Positions 11,384-24,800 of a stretch of DNA of 64,000 bases are shown here, piece after piece. The number at the start of each line of letters is the position of its first letter. The first letter of the stretch is position 1. Origin of the DNA: Lethocerus indicus (lineage: Eukaryota; Arthropoda; Insecta; Hemiptera; Belostomatidae); NCBI GenBank assembly GCA_019843655.1, contig JACDQD010000103.1:3162001-3226000 (forward strand), in the 5' to 3' direction. The notes under the pieces were generated by a model. That model was not told where the DNA came from and did no database searches. It saw nothing but the letters and a program-made list of their open reading frames with translations. The position numbers were made by a program, and so were the translations under genes.

Positions 11384-14300
11384 GAGGCCCCCGCCCCTCA
11401 ACACGACCCCTCCACCGGCGAGCCTATTTCACTCTTTTGTTTTCATATTTTTTAACTCCAGGGACAAAATTGAAGATTTCGTGCCGACATTTTATCTTTC
11501 AAATGTATCTTCCAGTTCGTACAAAAGGCTGGTTTATTCTAGATTTCATTAGCGATTGCCACTCAGTTCTGAACTCTGTCAGGGTTTTCAATGTAGCAGT
11601 CAATATTTAAAACCCAGAATATTTTCTGTTCCCTTTCCTTTAATTAGTCCGTCGATAGTCCATGTCCGATTGCTCGCCAGTAGCGTTTAGATTGATTTTC
11701 TATTGGAAGCAAAGAACTGATCTGTTAGTCGAAACGAGAGGAGGTAGAATGTATGAAATGTGATAATACCGATGGTATCACCTAGGCTAACGTCTTAATC
11801 TTACATTTTTGACAGGAGGTAAAACTTATTTCGACAAAATATTCCCGGTCGTTTTTCTAGTGTTGATGGCGGATGGCCGAAACTCGTTCGGCGACTTTCT
11901 CACGACCTTTCAACATTTCTTAAAAATATCTCGTTGTTCAGTTCGTGCCCTTATTTAATTGTCGCTGAAATTCACTACAAATTACGAAACGTTGAAAAAC
12001 GGTCCGCGAGCGTGATTTGTGCTTGATGATTCAGTAAGGAGTCTGTGTGACCGAAGGCCGTCTGTGCGCTCCACCCCAGAGCTGGGTAAAAGTCATTCTA
12101 ATAAAAGCCCCTTTCTAATAAAATGAAATCATCTACGGTAGAACTCGTACCGTTCATTAAATGTCAGACACGATCGATTTTTGAAAACGACTGTAGACTA
12201 GAGTATAAACTATTCGTTTGGCATTGAGGATTGGTCTGAGGGATAAATAATGTATATACAATAAGTAGGTTTGGTTAAAAAGGCAAAAATTTTTCGTTTA
12301 TCAAATTTGGAATTGAAAACTTATTTTGTTGTTCCCCAACTTCTTTTAGGACTGAAAATTCGCCGGTTTTAATAATCAAAAATAGCGACATAATATTAAT
12401 GTAAAAAATTAAAAAAAAATTCTCTTCGGGTGATTTATTTATTTTTAAAAGTGAGCTTAATGTTATTTTACATTTACTATCCAAGGGGACATAAATAACT
12501 GATCGTTAGATGATTTCTATGAGTGATTTTTATGATTTCAAATAAAATAACTTGTTCGAAATGAAAGAATTTATGTAGTATAGTATATAGTAATATATAT
12601 TTTATATTATATATTGTAAAGTGTAGGTATATGTATTTACATTTTGAAAAGAAATAATTTTGTATATAATCAGAATTCAGCCAGTGAAATCTCAAGGAAT
12701 CCGAATTATTTCAATTAAAAAATATCGCCGCTCGGTAATAATCGCTGGGCACGCATTGTAAGAGGAATGCAATTCGCATAATGCAAAGTAGAGCTTTAAT
12801 TGGCCTGTGGATAAAGTATTACATAAAATATATTCTTTTAAGAATATCTGAATATGTCTGTCGAGTTTTACAGTCGAGCCTGCAAAAGAGTTAACGAGGT
12901 TCGGCTTCCTTCCAGTCCGGTGAAAGGTGGAGACGGTCCGATATGAAAATATTTACTGTCGTCTACGTTCTGAAAACGAATAAAGAAACCCGCCTGAATA
13001 GGATTCGATTCGCCTCGAACTTAACCTCTACGGAAATGGAACATTTTTTTCTTCACCCAACCTAGCGTTTCCGGTATTGCCGGCAGAAAAGGGGAAACGC
13101 GTGTCGTCCCCGCCTGCCTTGAACCAGAACGGGATTTTTAACACGGCAAACGTTGACCGAGTCCGCAATAAGCGCGCCGTTTAATTCACTCTGTGAGAAA
13201 ATAGTTTTATTCTTATTAAATACTCTACACCGTTGGTTCCGAAAATAAACCTCGAATTCTAGGAGTTAGTCATTAACGAATAATAAAAAGAAATCGTTAG
13301 CGCTTATAAAAACATTATTTAAATTTGTCAGCATATATTCCAATCTTCCCGTAATAAAATTTCAAATTTTAATAAGAAGTAAATATAAAGCGCAAAACGT
13401 GTTTATTTTGTTTTAAACAAATGCAATTTCGAATAATCGTTGATACCGATCCATTTCTTCATCCCTCTATTGAGAACTTTGATTATCTTGGCCGTGATGG
13501 TTTCGACATTATTAAAAACAGGTATACCGCAACCATTCTGTGGGAACTAAAATGAGTTCCCCGGTCGGTCGATTGTTTCTCAGACACCGGTACGCGGCCT
13601 AGGCCGGCTGTAAGCGCAGCATTCGCCTAATTTTGCACGTGGCCAGTACACGGCTCATTTGAAATCGGGGAAGCGGAAGCGGGAACCATTACGCTGTGGG
13701 AGTAACGCTGTTTCCAGTTTCCTCGGCAATCACGGCGTAAATTAACTGTCCCGCCTCCCTTGCCATTATAAAAGTATATACTTGACCAGTTTCTTTTTTG
13801 AGTGAATACTTAAGTTTCATATAATTCCAATCTTTTAGGAAATTCCCATCTACTTTAGGGAATTGGTTTTGCTATGTAGACTAGGCAGGAATGCACAAAT
13901 GAAAAAAATAAGCTTAATTTCTTTCTATCCAAGATAGACCCTATGCTGTATTCTAGACAGGTTTCGGGTTATGGCCATCGTTGTTCCTAATGTTTATTTT
14001 CACATTGTATTTATATTTCTTCTGTAAAATATATACGGAAAAAAGGTTGACGATAAATTTGCGATTGTATTTTATAAAATAATGCGATTTGATTTTTACT
14101 TGTATACAGGATAGTTCTTAAGTTCTACAAATTAATGTTCTTTGTACTGTGTGCGTTTCGAAACTCTAAAAGTGTAGAACATTAGCCTGAGAGGCTGCAG
14201 TTTCTGTGGCGTGGTTAGCGAGAAGTGGGAATAGAATGACTCGAGACTTTCACTCGTCCTCCTGCTTCAATCCTCCGAGCGGATTCTGAACCCTTGCACG

Positions 14301-16538
14301 CACCTTCCTCGTAACACCAATTTGTGACATTTTCAGACATTGATGAAATAATTTTATGATTCAATTTTATGATACAATGAAAAACTCAGGGACATAAATT
14401 TTATTCAATGGTAAATATAGGGAATTAAGAGGTTAACTTTCTACTGAGTATTGATAAAAAGTGGTTTACTCTCTACAGGATACTTTATTGTTAAATTGGG
14501 TTGAAACGAAGCAACTCCATCCTCTAGTTTTGTTTGCCTAGTGATTGTGCGTTCAGGTTTTAAGCAACATGTTGTCTTTGAAACCGGCGTTCTAAACGAT
14601 CACCTTTAATTTGAAGAACGAGTGTGCTTTCATGTTGTGAAATACGGGTGGCTATTGTTTCTATGAGCCCGCTCTTATTCTCGTGATCGCTTCGACCCCC
14701 CCTAGACCTTGGGTTTGTCGACCTCATGATCAACCGCTCTGGGTCCCACCACCGCTTCTGCCGAACCCCCTTTCTCAACTTGTGAACAAATTAAAGACCA
14801 GAATTTTGACACAGTGTTTTGAGAGAAAACGCCGTGGGTATTTCGACTTTCTTGTTGCTCACTTATCGGTTCATTCATTCCCCCGTTCGAAATAACACCG
14901 ACATTTCGCATGGTAAAAGTTTGAAATCCCATTGAATACTCGATTTAAAATATTAACGAATCCGTCCGAGGAAATTGACCGATACTCGAAGATACATCCC
15001 GCTGAAAACGTTGTTACAGTTCCGATAATGTGAATATTAATGAAGCGTGTTTACAATTAAAAAAGAATGTAGAAAGCGGTATTATCACTCTAATTGGACG
15101 ATATTTTACAAAATGACTTTCTCTATAACGAAGCAGAAAATACCTGATATTCAAATTATAAATATATTATATTATATACTCAGACGCCTGAAAAGGAAGT
15201 GGCCACGCGATTTTATAAATGTTTAAATAAATAAAATTAAAAGAAAAAAAAAGAAAAATAAGTAATAAAAAAATGGTTTTTCCTCTAATTGTTGTCTATT
15301 GCAGCTGGTGCCTATATCAATGTTGCTTGTTGTATAATTTTACAGTTGTAAGAATAAAAGAGTGAAAAAAAAGAAAACAATTATTATGTACTCCTTCAGA
15401 ACAGATCTGTCAAATCTGGAGTAACGCGTACCAGTACCTTTACTTACCACAATACACGATGAAAGACATTTGTAGTAGTAGTTATTTGCCAAAGATTTGA
15501 TGAATCGGTGGTGAATCCACAAGTTCAAGTGTCTAAATTGGCAACCTATACACTGCGCAGCGGTTATGCCCGCTGGAATATTTGGTAAACAGCGTGAATC
15601 TTTTTTCACACATGATTTGTGTCTTATTGACTATATATATTGACTGCACTATAAAAGTGCAGTTAAAAAGCACGCTAGCTCATTGTCCGTACAGTTTTCT
15701 GAATCAGGTCAATTACATTCGGTGGTGTGTTTTCCGCTCTGGTAGACAGTTTTCTTCTGACAGATGTATTTGTCGATGGAGATCGAAATAAAAATTACAA
15801 TAAGCATATATTGGTAGAAGGATAATTGTTATAGTTGTTCCCTGCGAATGGTGAAATAAAATGTATTTGTATAGTGTCCGGAAGTGTTGAGTCAAGTCCA
15901 TTCGGTAAATTGGATTCATATGTTTTCTCGATGTCTCCAGTGTTGTAAGATTGAATTCGATATGTAGTTTCGTTAGCGGTGGGCAAACTGTTCTGTTTTG
16001 GTTGGGGAGAGAGTGAATCGTGGCCCAGAAGAAAGGGAATGAGAGTTGGGCCGGTGAGAGGTCGAGGCTCAAGGACTGGCGTTCATTGTTGTTACATCAT
16101 TATTACCGACGGGACAAGAGCACAGAAAAAGACCTTTACCAAATGAGCGCCGAGCTCTCTATACACAATGCCTTGATTCGGCTTTGAGGCCGGAGGCCGG
16201 GGGCCGCATTTCTCCTGGGTAATTGCTTAGCCCTTATAATCGGGATGATATAATCACGTTTATGACTCGGCCCTGTTATTAGCCACGGGCGGCTTCCAGC
16301 CTGGGCTAGATGTCTTTACAGGTGCCTATCAACGTTAGTAGTCCTTCATACTCTTCAAAGAAACCAAGCTTATTCCTCCAATTATAATACAAATTTCTTT
16401 TAATACAAATGATACCTTTTAATAATCGTTCTTATTATGGCGCTTAATGCACTGCATTATTAATATTGCTGTACGTTATCACCACGTTGTTGTTTAATAT
16501 TATCTGTATTACATTACGACTATAATTTTTCTGTGCAG
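11384..16538. other. Gene-poor intergenic DNA
   Basis: I see no supportable gene. Open frames are short and show no domain, signal peptide or codon bias on either strand. Confidence 0.55.
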
Positions 16539-16584
16539 GCTGCAGTTAACGTGAGCTGGGACCGAAGCGCTGCTGGACCGACAG
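16539..16584 (+). other. Exon-like 46-bp island (possible non-coding exon)
   Basis: A 46-bp segment sits between a polypyrimidine acceptor (ttttctgtgcag) and a strong donor (CAG then GTATGT) on the plus strand. It is more GC-rich than its flanks and open in one frame, but no partner exons were identified. It could be an exon of a long non-coding RNA or of a plus-strand gene crossing the region, or chance. Confidence 0.25.
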
Positions 16585-19500
16585 GTATGTCAAGTTTATT
16601 AAACTGTTTCTTTAACTGTACAAATTTACAAGTGTCTACATCAACTGCGCCACCATGTTTCGGATGTATTCCTTTACATTTTACATTGTAAGAATACTAT
16701 CAATAGTTGTTTCGAAGTGAGCCAAAGTTGTCATTATTTGTGTCGCAAGGTGCGGTCTGAATAATCTCAGAGAAAGAAAATTGTTTCGATAATTTCGAGA
16801 TTATTCCTTCTGTAGTTCTCTGTTGATGCGCACTTCTGTCTTGATGAAGGAGATGGGAAATACTGATTGCCCTCCGCCGGGTAATTTCCTAGCCCCGTGG
16901 CCCTTAATAGGGCCTAGGTTCCGTTTCGTAACCCGAGGACGAACCTGGGACCCGCACGTAGTGGGACGTGTCCAATCCCTCAATCACCGCCGAGTTCCCT
17001 CCTCTCTTTCTTCCCTTTCCCTTCGTTCCCCGATTGCTCCTCCACCACGGAGAAATCGGCGTCGGTCTTTATGCAAATCGGCTGAATCGGAGAATTAAAC
17101 CGCGACCAATTAAATGGCTACTTAATTAACGGCTATTTTTGTAAACTGAACATATCGGCCTCGTTCCACCGGTTGGTCTGTTTTGACGTTTCAATTGTAC
17201 AATTGAGCAAACAATTAAGAATATACGATATGCGGTTATGCGACTGTATGAAAAATTTATTGTATTACGGACGTACTATTAAACCCGGATCATGAATTGA
17301 TAAACAAGTCTTGGAGAAAGTAACATTGAGGGCCGTGGTCTAGCGATCTGCCAATTGAACGTGGCGTGGGTGCAGGAGGTTATCTCTCTTGGGACGTGTG
17401 GGCGTCGCGGAACATACATACATAGCATACACAGCCCTCCTGGCCCTCCTACTCCAGGGTTCACCGGCCATATATGTCAAAGCGAACGCCTCTATTATTC
17501 AATAGCCGGTTATTCAACGCCGGGTGCGACGCTATCGATTACATTCCCGGTAACGCGACCTCGCTACGCCCCCTCCGAGAGCTCGCATTCCTCTCTCACC
17601 CGACTTTACGGTACCCTTCGGTCCTGGACAGTCTCGGATTTCGTGAGGGGGACGCGATGGCAAATCGTGGTGCAAACGTTGTCCCAACTCCTTAATTCAT
17701 TGCTACGAATTCGTAAATGATATCGTCGCTCGTAGAGAACAAAAAGTAAGGTTAATATTTCAAAATATTTCTTGGGCATTAACAGTCGGCACCTAAGGGT
17801 GAAGGCCTAGGACAGGTCAAAAATATTGGAATGAGTTAATAAAAAAAATCGTTGTTACCCCCTCACTTAATAAAAATAAGTGGCGTTCACGTTGCTGGAA
17901 AATCACAATGTTATTATTCTATTGTAGTACAAGTGGAATACTCCTGATTTTTCCAATACCTAGAAAGCGTGGTTCACCTGGATGCTTTCCGCGCCGGGTT
18001 TCACGATCTGATTTCGTCGCCATATGCCACGGTCATACTGCCGTAATACTCTCCCGAAGAGAAAGTGGTATAATGTTATTAAAAAGTGTTTAGATTAGGC
18101 GGAGCCGGTTACGGAGTTCATTCAGGGTTGGGTCCGCTGCATGTGAGCTTTTGCCTTCAGGCATCCTTACAACTATCTGCCCTTTTAGAGACTCCATTAG
18201 CGATAATTTGGTTGAAGGCCTGGTAAATTATTAAAATTTAACGTTATTCGAGTGAAAACAGGTTGCTTAAAACAAATCTAGGTACCGAAAAAAAGTTTTT
18301 TGGTAAACCTCATGTGTACTACGAAATAGGGCATGTTGACACGAAAGCCGTGAGGAGGCCTAGTGGCCAAACTTGCTTGGTCCGTCTTTGCATAAGCTCC
18401 AAAATCATTCCAAACGTCTTTCGTTAAAATAATCAATTAATGTAAATTAATTGTATGTTTTATCAATAAATTTGTTTAACGACCTTAATAAATATTCTAA
18501 TATTATTATTTTCTTTCTCGATCGGCATTTTATCTATCTCGTGTTTACTGTTGCTTAGCAGATCGTTTTTTCGTTTGTATAGAGTCCCATATTTTTTTGG
18601 TTTCTTTTGTTTATGAAAATTAATGAGTCCTTTAAAATATTTATTTTATTTTTATTTGTTACCAATGTGGAAATATATACAGGGAAAAAGCTCGTCAAAT
18701 CTGACGTGTAACCATTTTACACGAATCGCGTTGTTCACCTGTCTGGATCGCGTTTCTTCTCATTTTGTTTCTTTTTTCCTACGAGCGTGACCGATAACAA
18801 TTGGGCCTAAAATTTCAGGTCTCTGTCGCAATTTATCGGAAGCAACGGGTCGTAATTAAGTACTTATTGTTGTTGTTACGCTTGCTCCATTATCGTGCGT
18901 TACGTTTTGTTTAGCGAGGTAAATACACGTATTCTCACTTCCTACTTTGTGCTTTCAAATTTCACCCGTTGGTGTATTTCTTTTCAGATTTTTTCAGTAC
19001 AAAGAAATTCTAAAGAATATTTTTTTATTTATATTACCACTACGTTAGACAGACAAATTCAATTTCAAGTAATTGAAGCTTAAAAATTCCGTGAGAATAA
19101 AAACTGCGTAACAATTCTTAACCCATAACCCACGCTTTTCAAGATGGACAGTACTATGTTGAGCGTTCAGGAATTTCCAGATTCGGATTTGTTTTGTATG
19201 TGAACATGTGTGAAACCAGTTAAAAAAGTTGTGAAACAATAGCACACAACTCTCCTCATTCTTATCTGTAGGGGCTTTGCCAGTCCAACGTAAGTGCGTC
19301 GCTGTGCGAAACAATTAGTCACGGCTGGTTGTCGAAGAATGTTTCGGATTCCTTTACCGGCCCTATCCCGAAGAGAAAGTATCGTCGTCTCCAATCAGAC
19401 GTTCGATTCGATATCGGGTGCACAACACCCACTTCACTCCCGCTGCAATTCCGTAATTAGAGGCAATCCCAATTTTATTTCTGCCGTTGTTTAATGAAAC

Positions 19501-19780
19501 AAATTACAATGCGATCGAATCGGAGCTGGCCTATTTTGGGACTGTTAGTAGGCGATAGTAGATACAAATTTCCCAATAAGGCCTTCTCTCAGTTCGGACT
19601 TTTACTTGGGAAGTCTTTCACTTTTCAGCGACTCGGTGCCTCCGTCGAGAGTGATTGTGATTCGGGTATCGAACAGGTATCTGATTACCTGCAGCTCAAG
19701 TTTGAAACTGTAACGTTACTATGTCTTATATATCAGTCTAAGCACCTTCAATCTCCACATACCCTTTTGGCACACCATAG
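16585..19780. other. Gene-poor intergenic DNA
   Basis: No supportable coding exon was found. The 121-residue plus-strand frame at 17355-17720 has no recognisable domain and is read as chance. Confidence 0.5.
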
Positions 19781-19782
19781 GC

Positions 19783-19823
19783 AGGCTACTGACGATGGCG
19801 AGAAGTTAAAACCGGTCTAGCTT
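19783..19823 (+). repeat. Hammerhead-ribozyme-like relic
   Basis: CTGACGA (fits CUGANGA) at 19789-19795 is followed 12 nt later by AAAACCGGTC. The flanks AGGCTA and TAGCTT pair over six positions (one G-U) as stem I. The invariant GAAA reads AAAA, so activity is doubtful. It is related to the hairpin family at 47.8 kb. Confidence 0.5.
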
Positions 19824-20645
19824 AGGCCGGCTATTATTTTACAGTTGTTTAAAATAAAATATTAAAATTATTTAATTACAATTTTTATTTAATTAAATAT
19901 TTTAATTTAACGTACAATTACAACATATTTCAATGAAATGTGGAATTTATTCGTTGCTTCACTTCGTTTTTTGATATTAAATAATTATAATTTCACGAAT
20001 TTATTTATAGCTCTTCAATCTGCTTCTATATATGTTCAGATTAATATTGCTTCGATTGCTTTGGATATTATTATCTTTAAGTTTTTAATTACCACTTACG
20101 TAATATTTTAATTATATTAAAATTGATAAATTTTGTAAATTTTCTGACTCGTTAATAAAATTTTATTCCTCTTAAGTCGCACTTCTTTCGGATTAGTGCG
20201 AATTAATCAATATTATTTAAGTCCGGCGTGCCTTTCTTGCAAACCGCAATCCTTGATCAATCATGTAGAACGTGCAGCCGGACATAGTTCGTTCAAAATC
20301 CAAGAGATGGGGTTGCTAGAGGAATACCAACATAGATGGCGCAGCGTTTGCCATATTCGATATCAGCTATCGTATAGGTTATAATGTATTTTTTTGCCGT
20401 AATGTTAAATTACGTCTTTTAATGTTTGAAGTAAGTTCACGTAATGAATTTTTAGATACATTTAATTAAAAAATATTTCTTACTAAAAAAGAATGGACTA
20501 CAAGATCCTGCAATTGGATCTGCTTGAAATTTGCGCCTATACTCCACCATGCCGAATTTCCTCCATTTTTCCTCCATTCCTCGATTTTCTATCGATTTAA
20601 CGAGAGGTATAGAAACAATATACTCGTTGGAATTATAAAGATAGT

Positions 20646-20651
20646 TTTATT
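20646..20651 (-). terminator. Poly(A) signal after the KTDK exon
   Basis: AATAAA on the minus strand 57 bp after the stop codon at 20708, supporting the view that this exon is a real transcript end. Confidence 0.5.
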
Positions 20652-20707
20652 ATTTGGTATTAGGAGATTCGAAAATAATGTAGATCGGGTGATGTATGAG
20701 GCGGTGA

Positions 20708-20925
20708 TCAGGCGTAGTGTTTGCCAACGTGGTGTTTGACGCCCCACTTGAAATGGGCGTGTTTGTCCGTCTTGGCGAAGGTGTGCACTGGCCCGGTGAT
20801 GCCCTGGTGGTGGTGGTGGCCGTGGTGGTGGTCCGCGTCCCGAGTCACCCTCGTCTCGTGCAGATGGCTCTCGTCGCCCATCACAGGCCACCCTTCGACA
20901 GTCAAACTTCCATTGTTTTCCAAAT
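20708..20925 (-). CDS. Terminal exon of a histidine-rich KTDK-motif cuticle protein
   Basis: A minus-strand open frame ending TGA at 20708. It encodes a histidine run (DADHHHGHHHH) and then a C-terminal motif containing FAKTDKHAHFKWGVKHH. The same motif ends the neighbouring exon at 21875. No signal peptide or ATG exon was found nearby, so this is partial. Possible acceptors before 20925 or 20892 both give phase 1, which fits the phase-1 donor at 26858 of the upstream signal-peptide exon. It may therefore be an alternative last exon of that gene, or the end of a separate gene. It cannot follow the last recognised exon (36055) of the histidine-rich gene, because that exon ends in phase 0. The motif resembles the KTDK-containing C-termini of some insect extracellular matrix proteins (possibly Vajk-like); this is recollection, not a search. 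Confidence 0.72.
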
Positions 20926-21120
20926 CTTTTACCACGCGTTGGGAAATCGGAATATTCCGTCACCCGGCCCCTCGGGAGGGAATAGGGAGCCGGTTCAACA
21001 ACAGCAACAACAACCGGAACAATTTAAATCGTATGTTCGGGACTAGAGCGGAATATATAAATTCGATTTAAAATATCTACAGGGTATTCACCTAGATACC
21101 GACATCGTCGTTCTTTCTAT

Positions 21121-21171
21121 CCGCTATGCTAGATCGGTTTCAGCTTCTCGGTTTTGTCAGTAGCATAGCAG
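21121..21171 (-). repeat. Hairpin with hammerhead-like core, 11-bp stem I
   Basis: On the minus strand an 11-bp stem (one G-U) is made by 21161-21171 and 21121-21131. It encloses CTGACAA, a 12-nt segment and GAAACCGATC. This follows hammerhead order (CUGANGA, stem II, GAAA, short stem III, UC cleavage dinucleotide), with G8 replaced by A and stem II lost. Confidence 0.5.
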
Positions 21172-21874
21172 TTGGTATTACAGTAGGTTGTGAAAATAGA
21201 CAGTACTGACATTAAAGTAAATTAAAGGAATGCTGCTGTGACCGGGACCGATCTAGCACAGCGGCAAAAGTCATTGACATATTTGAATCAATCGGGAAAA
21301 GTATTTTCACAGAATATCCAATAAATACTTGACAATTATTCGCTTGATAATATCGCCGCGACAGGAAAAAATTAAATAAATTACAGAAACTATATAATTT
21401 TAAGAAATTAAGCGCCATTAATTTTTTTTTTGATTGTGTACATCTAGTACGTAACCATTCGTTTAGTAAAAAAATATAAGCATATATATTTATTAATCCA
21501 ACAAATTAACTATATACTTCGGATATTTTAAATATGTCTTTTCTAGGTTTCGTTTTATCCTAGTGTTTTCGGTAACTAATGACTTAGAGTAAATCATCTC
21601 GATAAAACATTTATATAAATAAAAAGGACAAGTATGTACAAATTTAAAATTTGTCTAACTCATTATATGTACACACAACAGAAAATGCTCACTTTCCGAT
21701 ATTGCCGATATTTGAACTTGGTTTTATAATCTTCTTCCGGTTATTTAATAGAAATACCTTCAGCGGCAATATCAGATTACATTGTATTCGCTACTCGCGA
21801 TAAGCAAAGCCTTTACGATACAAAAGATTACGTATTTACAAGATATGTACAATATTTAACTCGGGGCAACAGTT

Positions 21875-24800
21875 TTACGCGTGGTACCTGACGCCCCACT
21901 TGAAGTGTCCGTGCTTGTCGGTCTTAACAAAACTGTAGACCGGTCTGAAGGCGGGCTGGTGCCACTCCGAGGGGGCGGTGAGGGGCTCCTCGGGGGGCAG
22001 CTGGTCGGGGGGCAGCGGCGAGGAGGAGCCCTTGTGCTTGCCGACCACGACGGCACCGGCCCTCGCCAGCGCCACAGCCTCGTCCTCCAGTACGACCTCG
22101 TCCGCGGGCCTCAGCGACTTGAGAGTCCTGTAGGAGGCGACAGGGTCGGCGACGGCGATCAGGGGCACCAGCAGGTCGTCCGCCGAATAGCCCAGCTGCC
22201 AGTTGGGGACGCGGCCCCTGGCTGCCCCTCCACCACCGCCCCCACCGGCTGGGCGTCCTGTTGGCCCTCCGATGGAAGCTCCGCTGGCGGCACCAGGTAG
22301 TCCGCCGGTTGGTCCAACGCCCCCGCTCTACCGAGATCGTCTACCGCCCCCGATTCCACTCCTATTCCGGGCGCGTTACTTCTCTGACTCTCATCTGAAA
22401 CACATCGTCCTCCCTACCTGTACACTACTTCGCCTACGAATTTCTACCACTAGTCAATTATATCTAGCTACTTGGGTTAATCGAGTTCTACTTTAAAGCT
22501 GAATTATATTCACTACAGGCGGGTTATCGCTGAAACTATCCCCCGACGGATTAGATAGTTCGTTCTACAGCAATTACTAGCAACAATAGACTATGTCCGG
22601 TATCCTCCTTTCTGCATCACTATTCATATTTTATGGTTGGATTACTACTCCATTTTGAAGCGTAACATTTTTCCAGAAGGACTTCCGTCACTAATTCCGT
22701 ATCACATACGGAAGAACAGGCGGGGGTAACCTGAATGTTATTGATTGGAAATTAATTTTCTATAATATACCCGCAATAAATAGTCGATGTAAGAATAAGA
22801 AGAAAATAATTTTTTTGTGACCTAAATGAATTATGAATCACGGTCGCCCTGCTTAGACTAATTTTAATGTTACTATCTATTAAATTTAACACCATAGAAC
22901 TTATTTTTAAGAAGGTTATGCAACCAAAAGGTTTGAATACAAAATATTAATTTTATAGATGACGTAGGAATACAATTTCGATTATAAACAGAATTCTTAG
23001 AAAATAAATACGATCTGCGCTATAATTCTGAACTCTCTCGTGAAGATGGAAATACCCTTGTTGTTTCATTGGAACTGTTTTTCATTGGAAAAACTACGGA
23101 ACGACTATGTCACGACCAAATTGCATGAACCGTTGCCAAAGCGGGGTACCGTCTGGCTTTGAAGTGCACTGTTCAACCTTCTGAAAGCGTTATAAAAAAC
23201 GGACCTTTCAGCTTTCTTTTACCAAAGGCCGAGTTCTCGTGATCGCGTTTGTTGTCCTGTTGGAGAACAACAAAGGCTCTGGGGAATAATAGAATCTGTC
23301 ACCTATCCTTTCTCCCAAATTCCAAGGTTTTTTCGAATTTAATTTTTAAATATATCAGGCAGTAATCGTTGGACGAAATTAAATAAAACCATTAGAACTA
23401 AGAATCTGAGTATCTGACCGTAGATACGAATAGACCGTTTTATTCATAAAACGGAGTCGCGACAGTGTTGTATGATTCTGTGATGAGAACTCTTCTTACA
23501 ATTCTGAAAGTAATGTATTTGCTCAATTTTGGTTACTATGCCATTTCTTTTTTTTCGTGAAATTCTTATATGATTGGTCAGTTATTGCTGTGACGTGAAT
23601 TATATACAAATTTAACTGGAATTGGCCATTGCTTGCCTTGGTATTGTTAAAACCTTATTTAAGATGGTCCATATTTACGATTTACGAAGGTCGAGAGTTC
23701 CAGTCAATAATTGTTCGGAAAAAGTGTATATCCTTAGCGTCATTTGAATAAACGCGTTTTATTTTTCAAGTTTTGAATATATAATGCTGCTACATACTAA
23801 ACCTTGACTTTGAACGATACACTCTGTTTGAAAAGATTCTGTGATAATATCAACGAATTCACTATTTCGTTTTTCTGGGATTTTACGACCTAAGGCGTGG
23901 TATCAGTTCATTATGCTCGATATAATCTTTAAACGACATAGCCTGTACACCCGGTGTACAGAATTCCCATTAATAAGGACAGAATTTCAGCAAATTAGTC
24001 ATTATTGAGATATCTAGTCATTTTACAGGACGGGGATAATTATAAAAATGTATAAAAATAACTCTACCCGTAGCGAAAACGGAAGGAAATATTAGGCGGG
24101 TGGTTTGTATCTTGTACTCGGAAAGTCCTAATTGGTAGTTGGGTCGTAAAAACGGAACTTTCTCAGGGGCGCTTCCGGGCGGGCCTCTTACACTTTCTCG
24201 GGCCGCTTTCTAAGGCCGTCGAGGCCGTTTGTCCGCCCTGATTTACGAGATATCTCGGTTCTCTCGGTTCCCACATCCGGAATTTCGGAACCGCCCTCCC
24301 ACCCCCTCCAGTTTACCGGAACGGGTATACGGTTTGGTTATGACAGGACGGACACCGAGCCGGTATCTCCGGTATTCGGTGATAATCGTACCCCGCAGTT
24401 CTACGTCCGTGTGTGTAGGTTAGGAGGATGGGGTTCATACCTTGTGCGACAGTCGTTTGTACGATGACACTAGACGGAACCCCTAAGAGTTCCGATCCAG
24501 GAGTTTCAGAAAAAATATCAGCAACGGAAACAAAGTTGTCAGCGGTAAATTTACAACGCAAACAATACACCAAACCTTACCGAGTGTGAACTGAGTGTGA
24601 CATCTCGCATTTGGGCTCTGATTGGCAGCGCGGAAAATTCGCTGAATACGCGGTAACAAATTGAACAATGCGGTTACAGTTAATAGCACGGATGGTTAGT
24701 CAAATAAGACCAAAATTGATTAGTTCCGTGGGAATTGTTTCGGTCAGTTGGGTGGTCAGTTGGCAAGATTTTTTCAAGTTTATTGGGCAAGTAATTTTCA

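Noticed and set aside
17355..17720. 121-codon plus-strand frame
   Set aside because: No recognisable feature, and an overlapping second frame is equally open; chance in GC-richer DNA.
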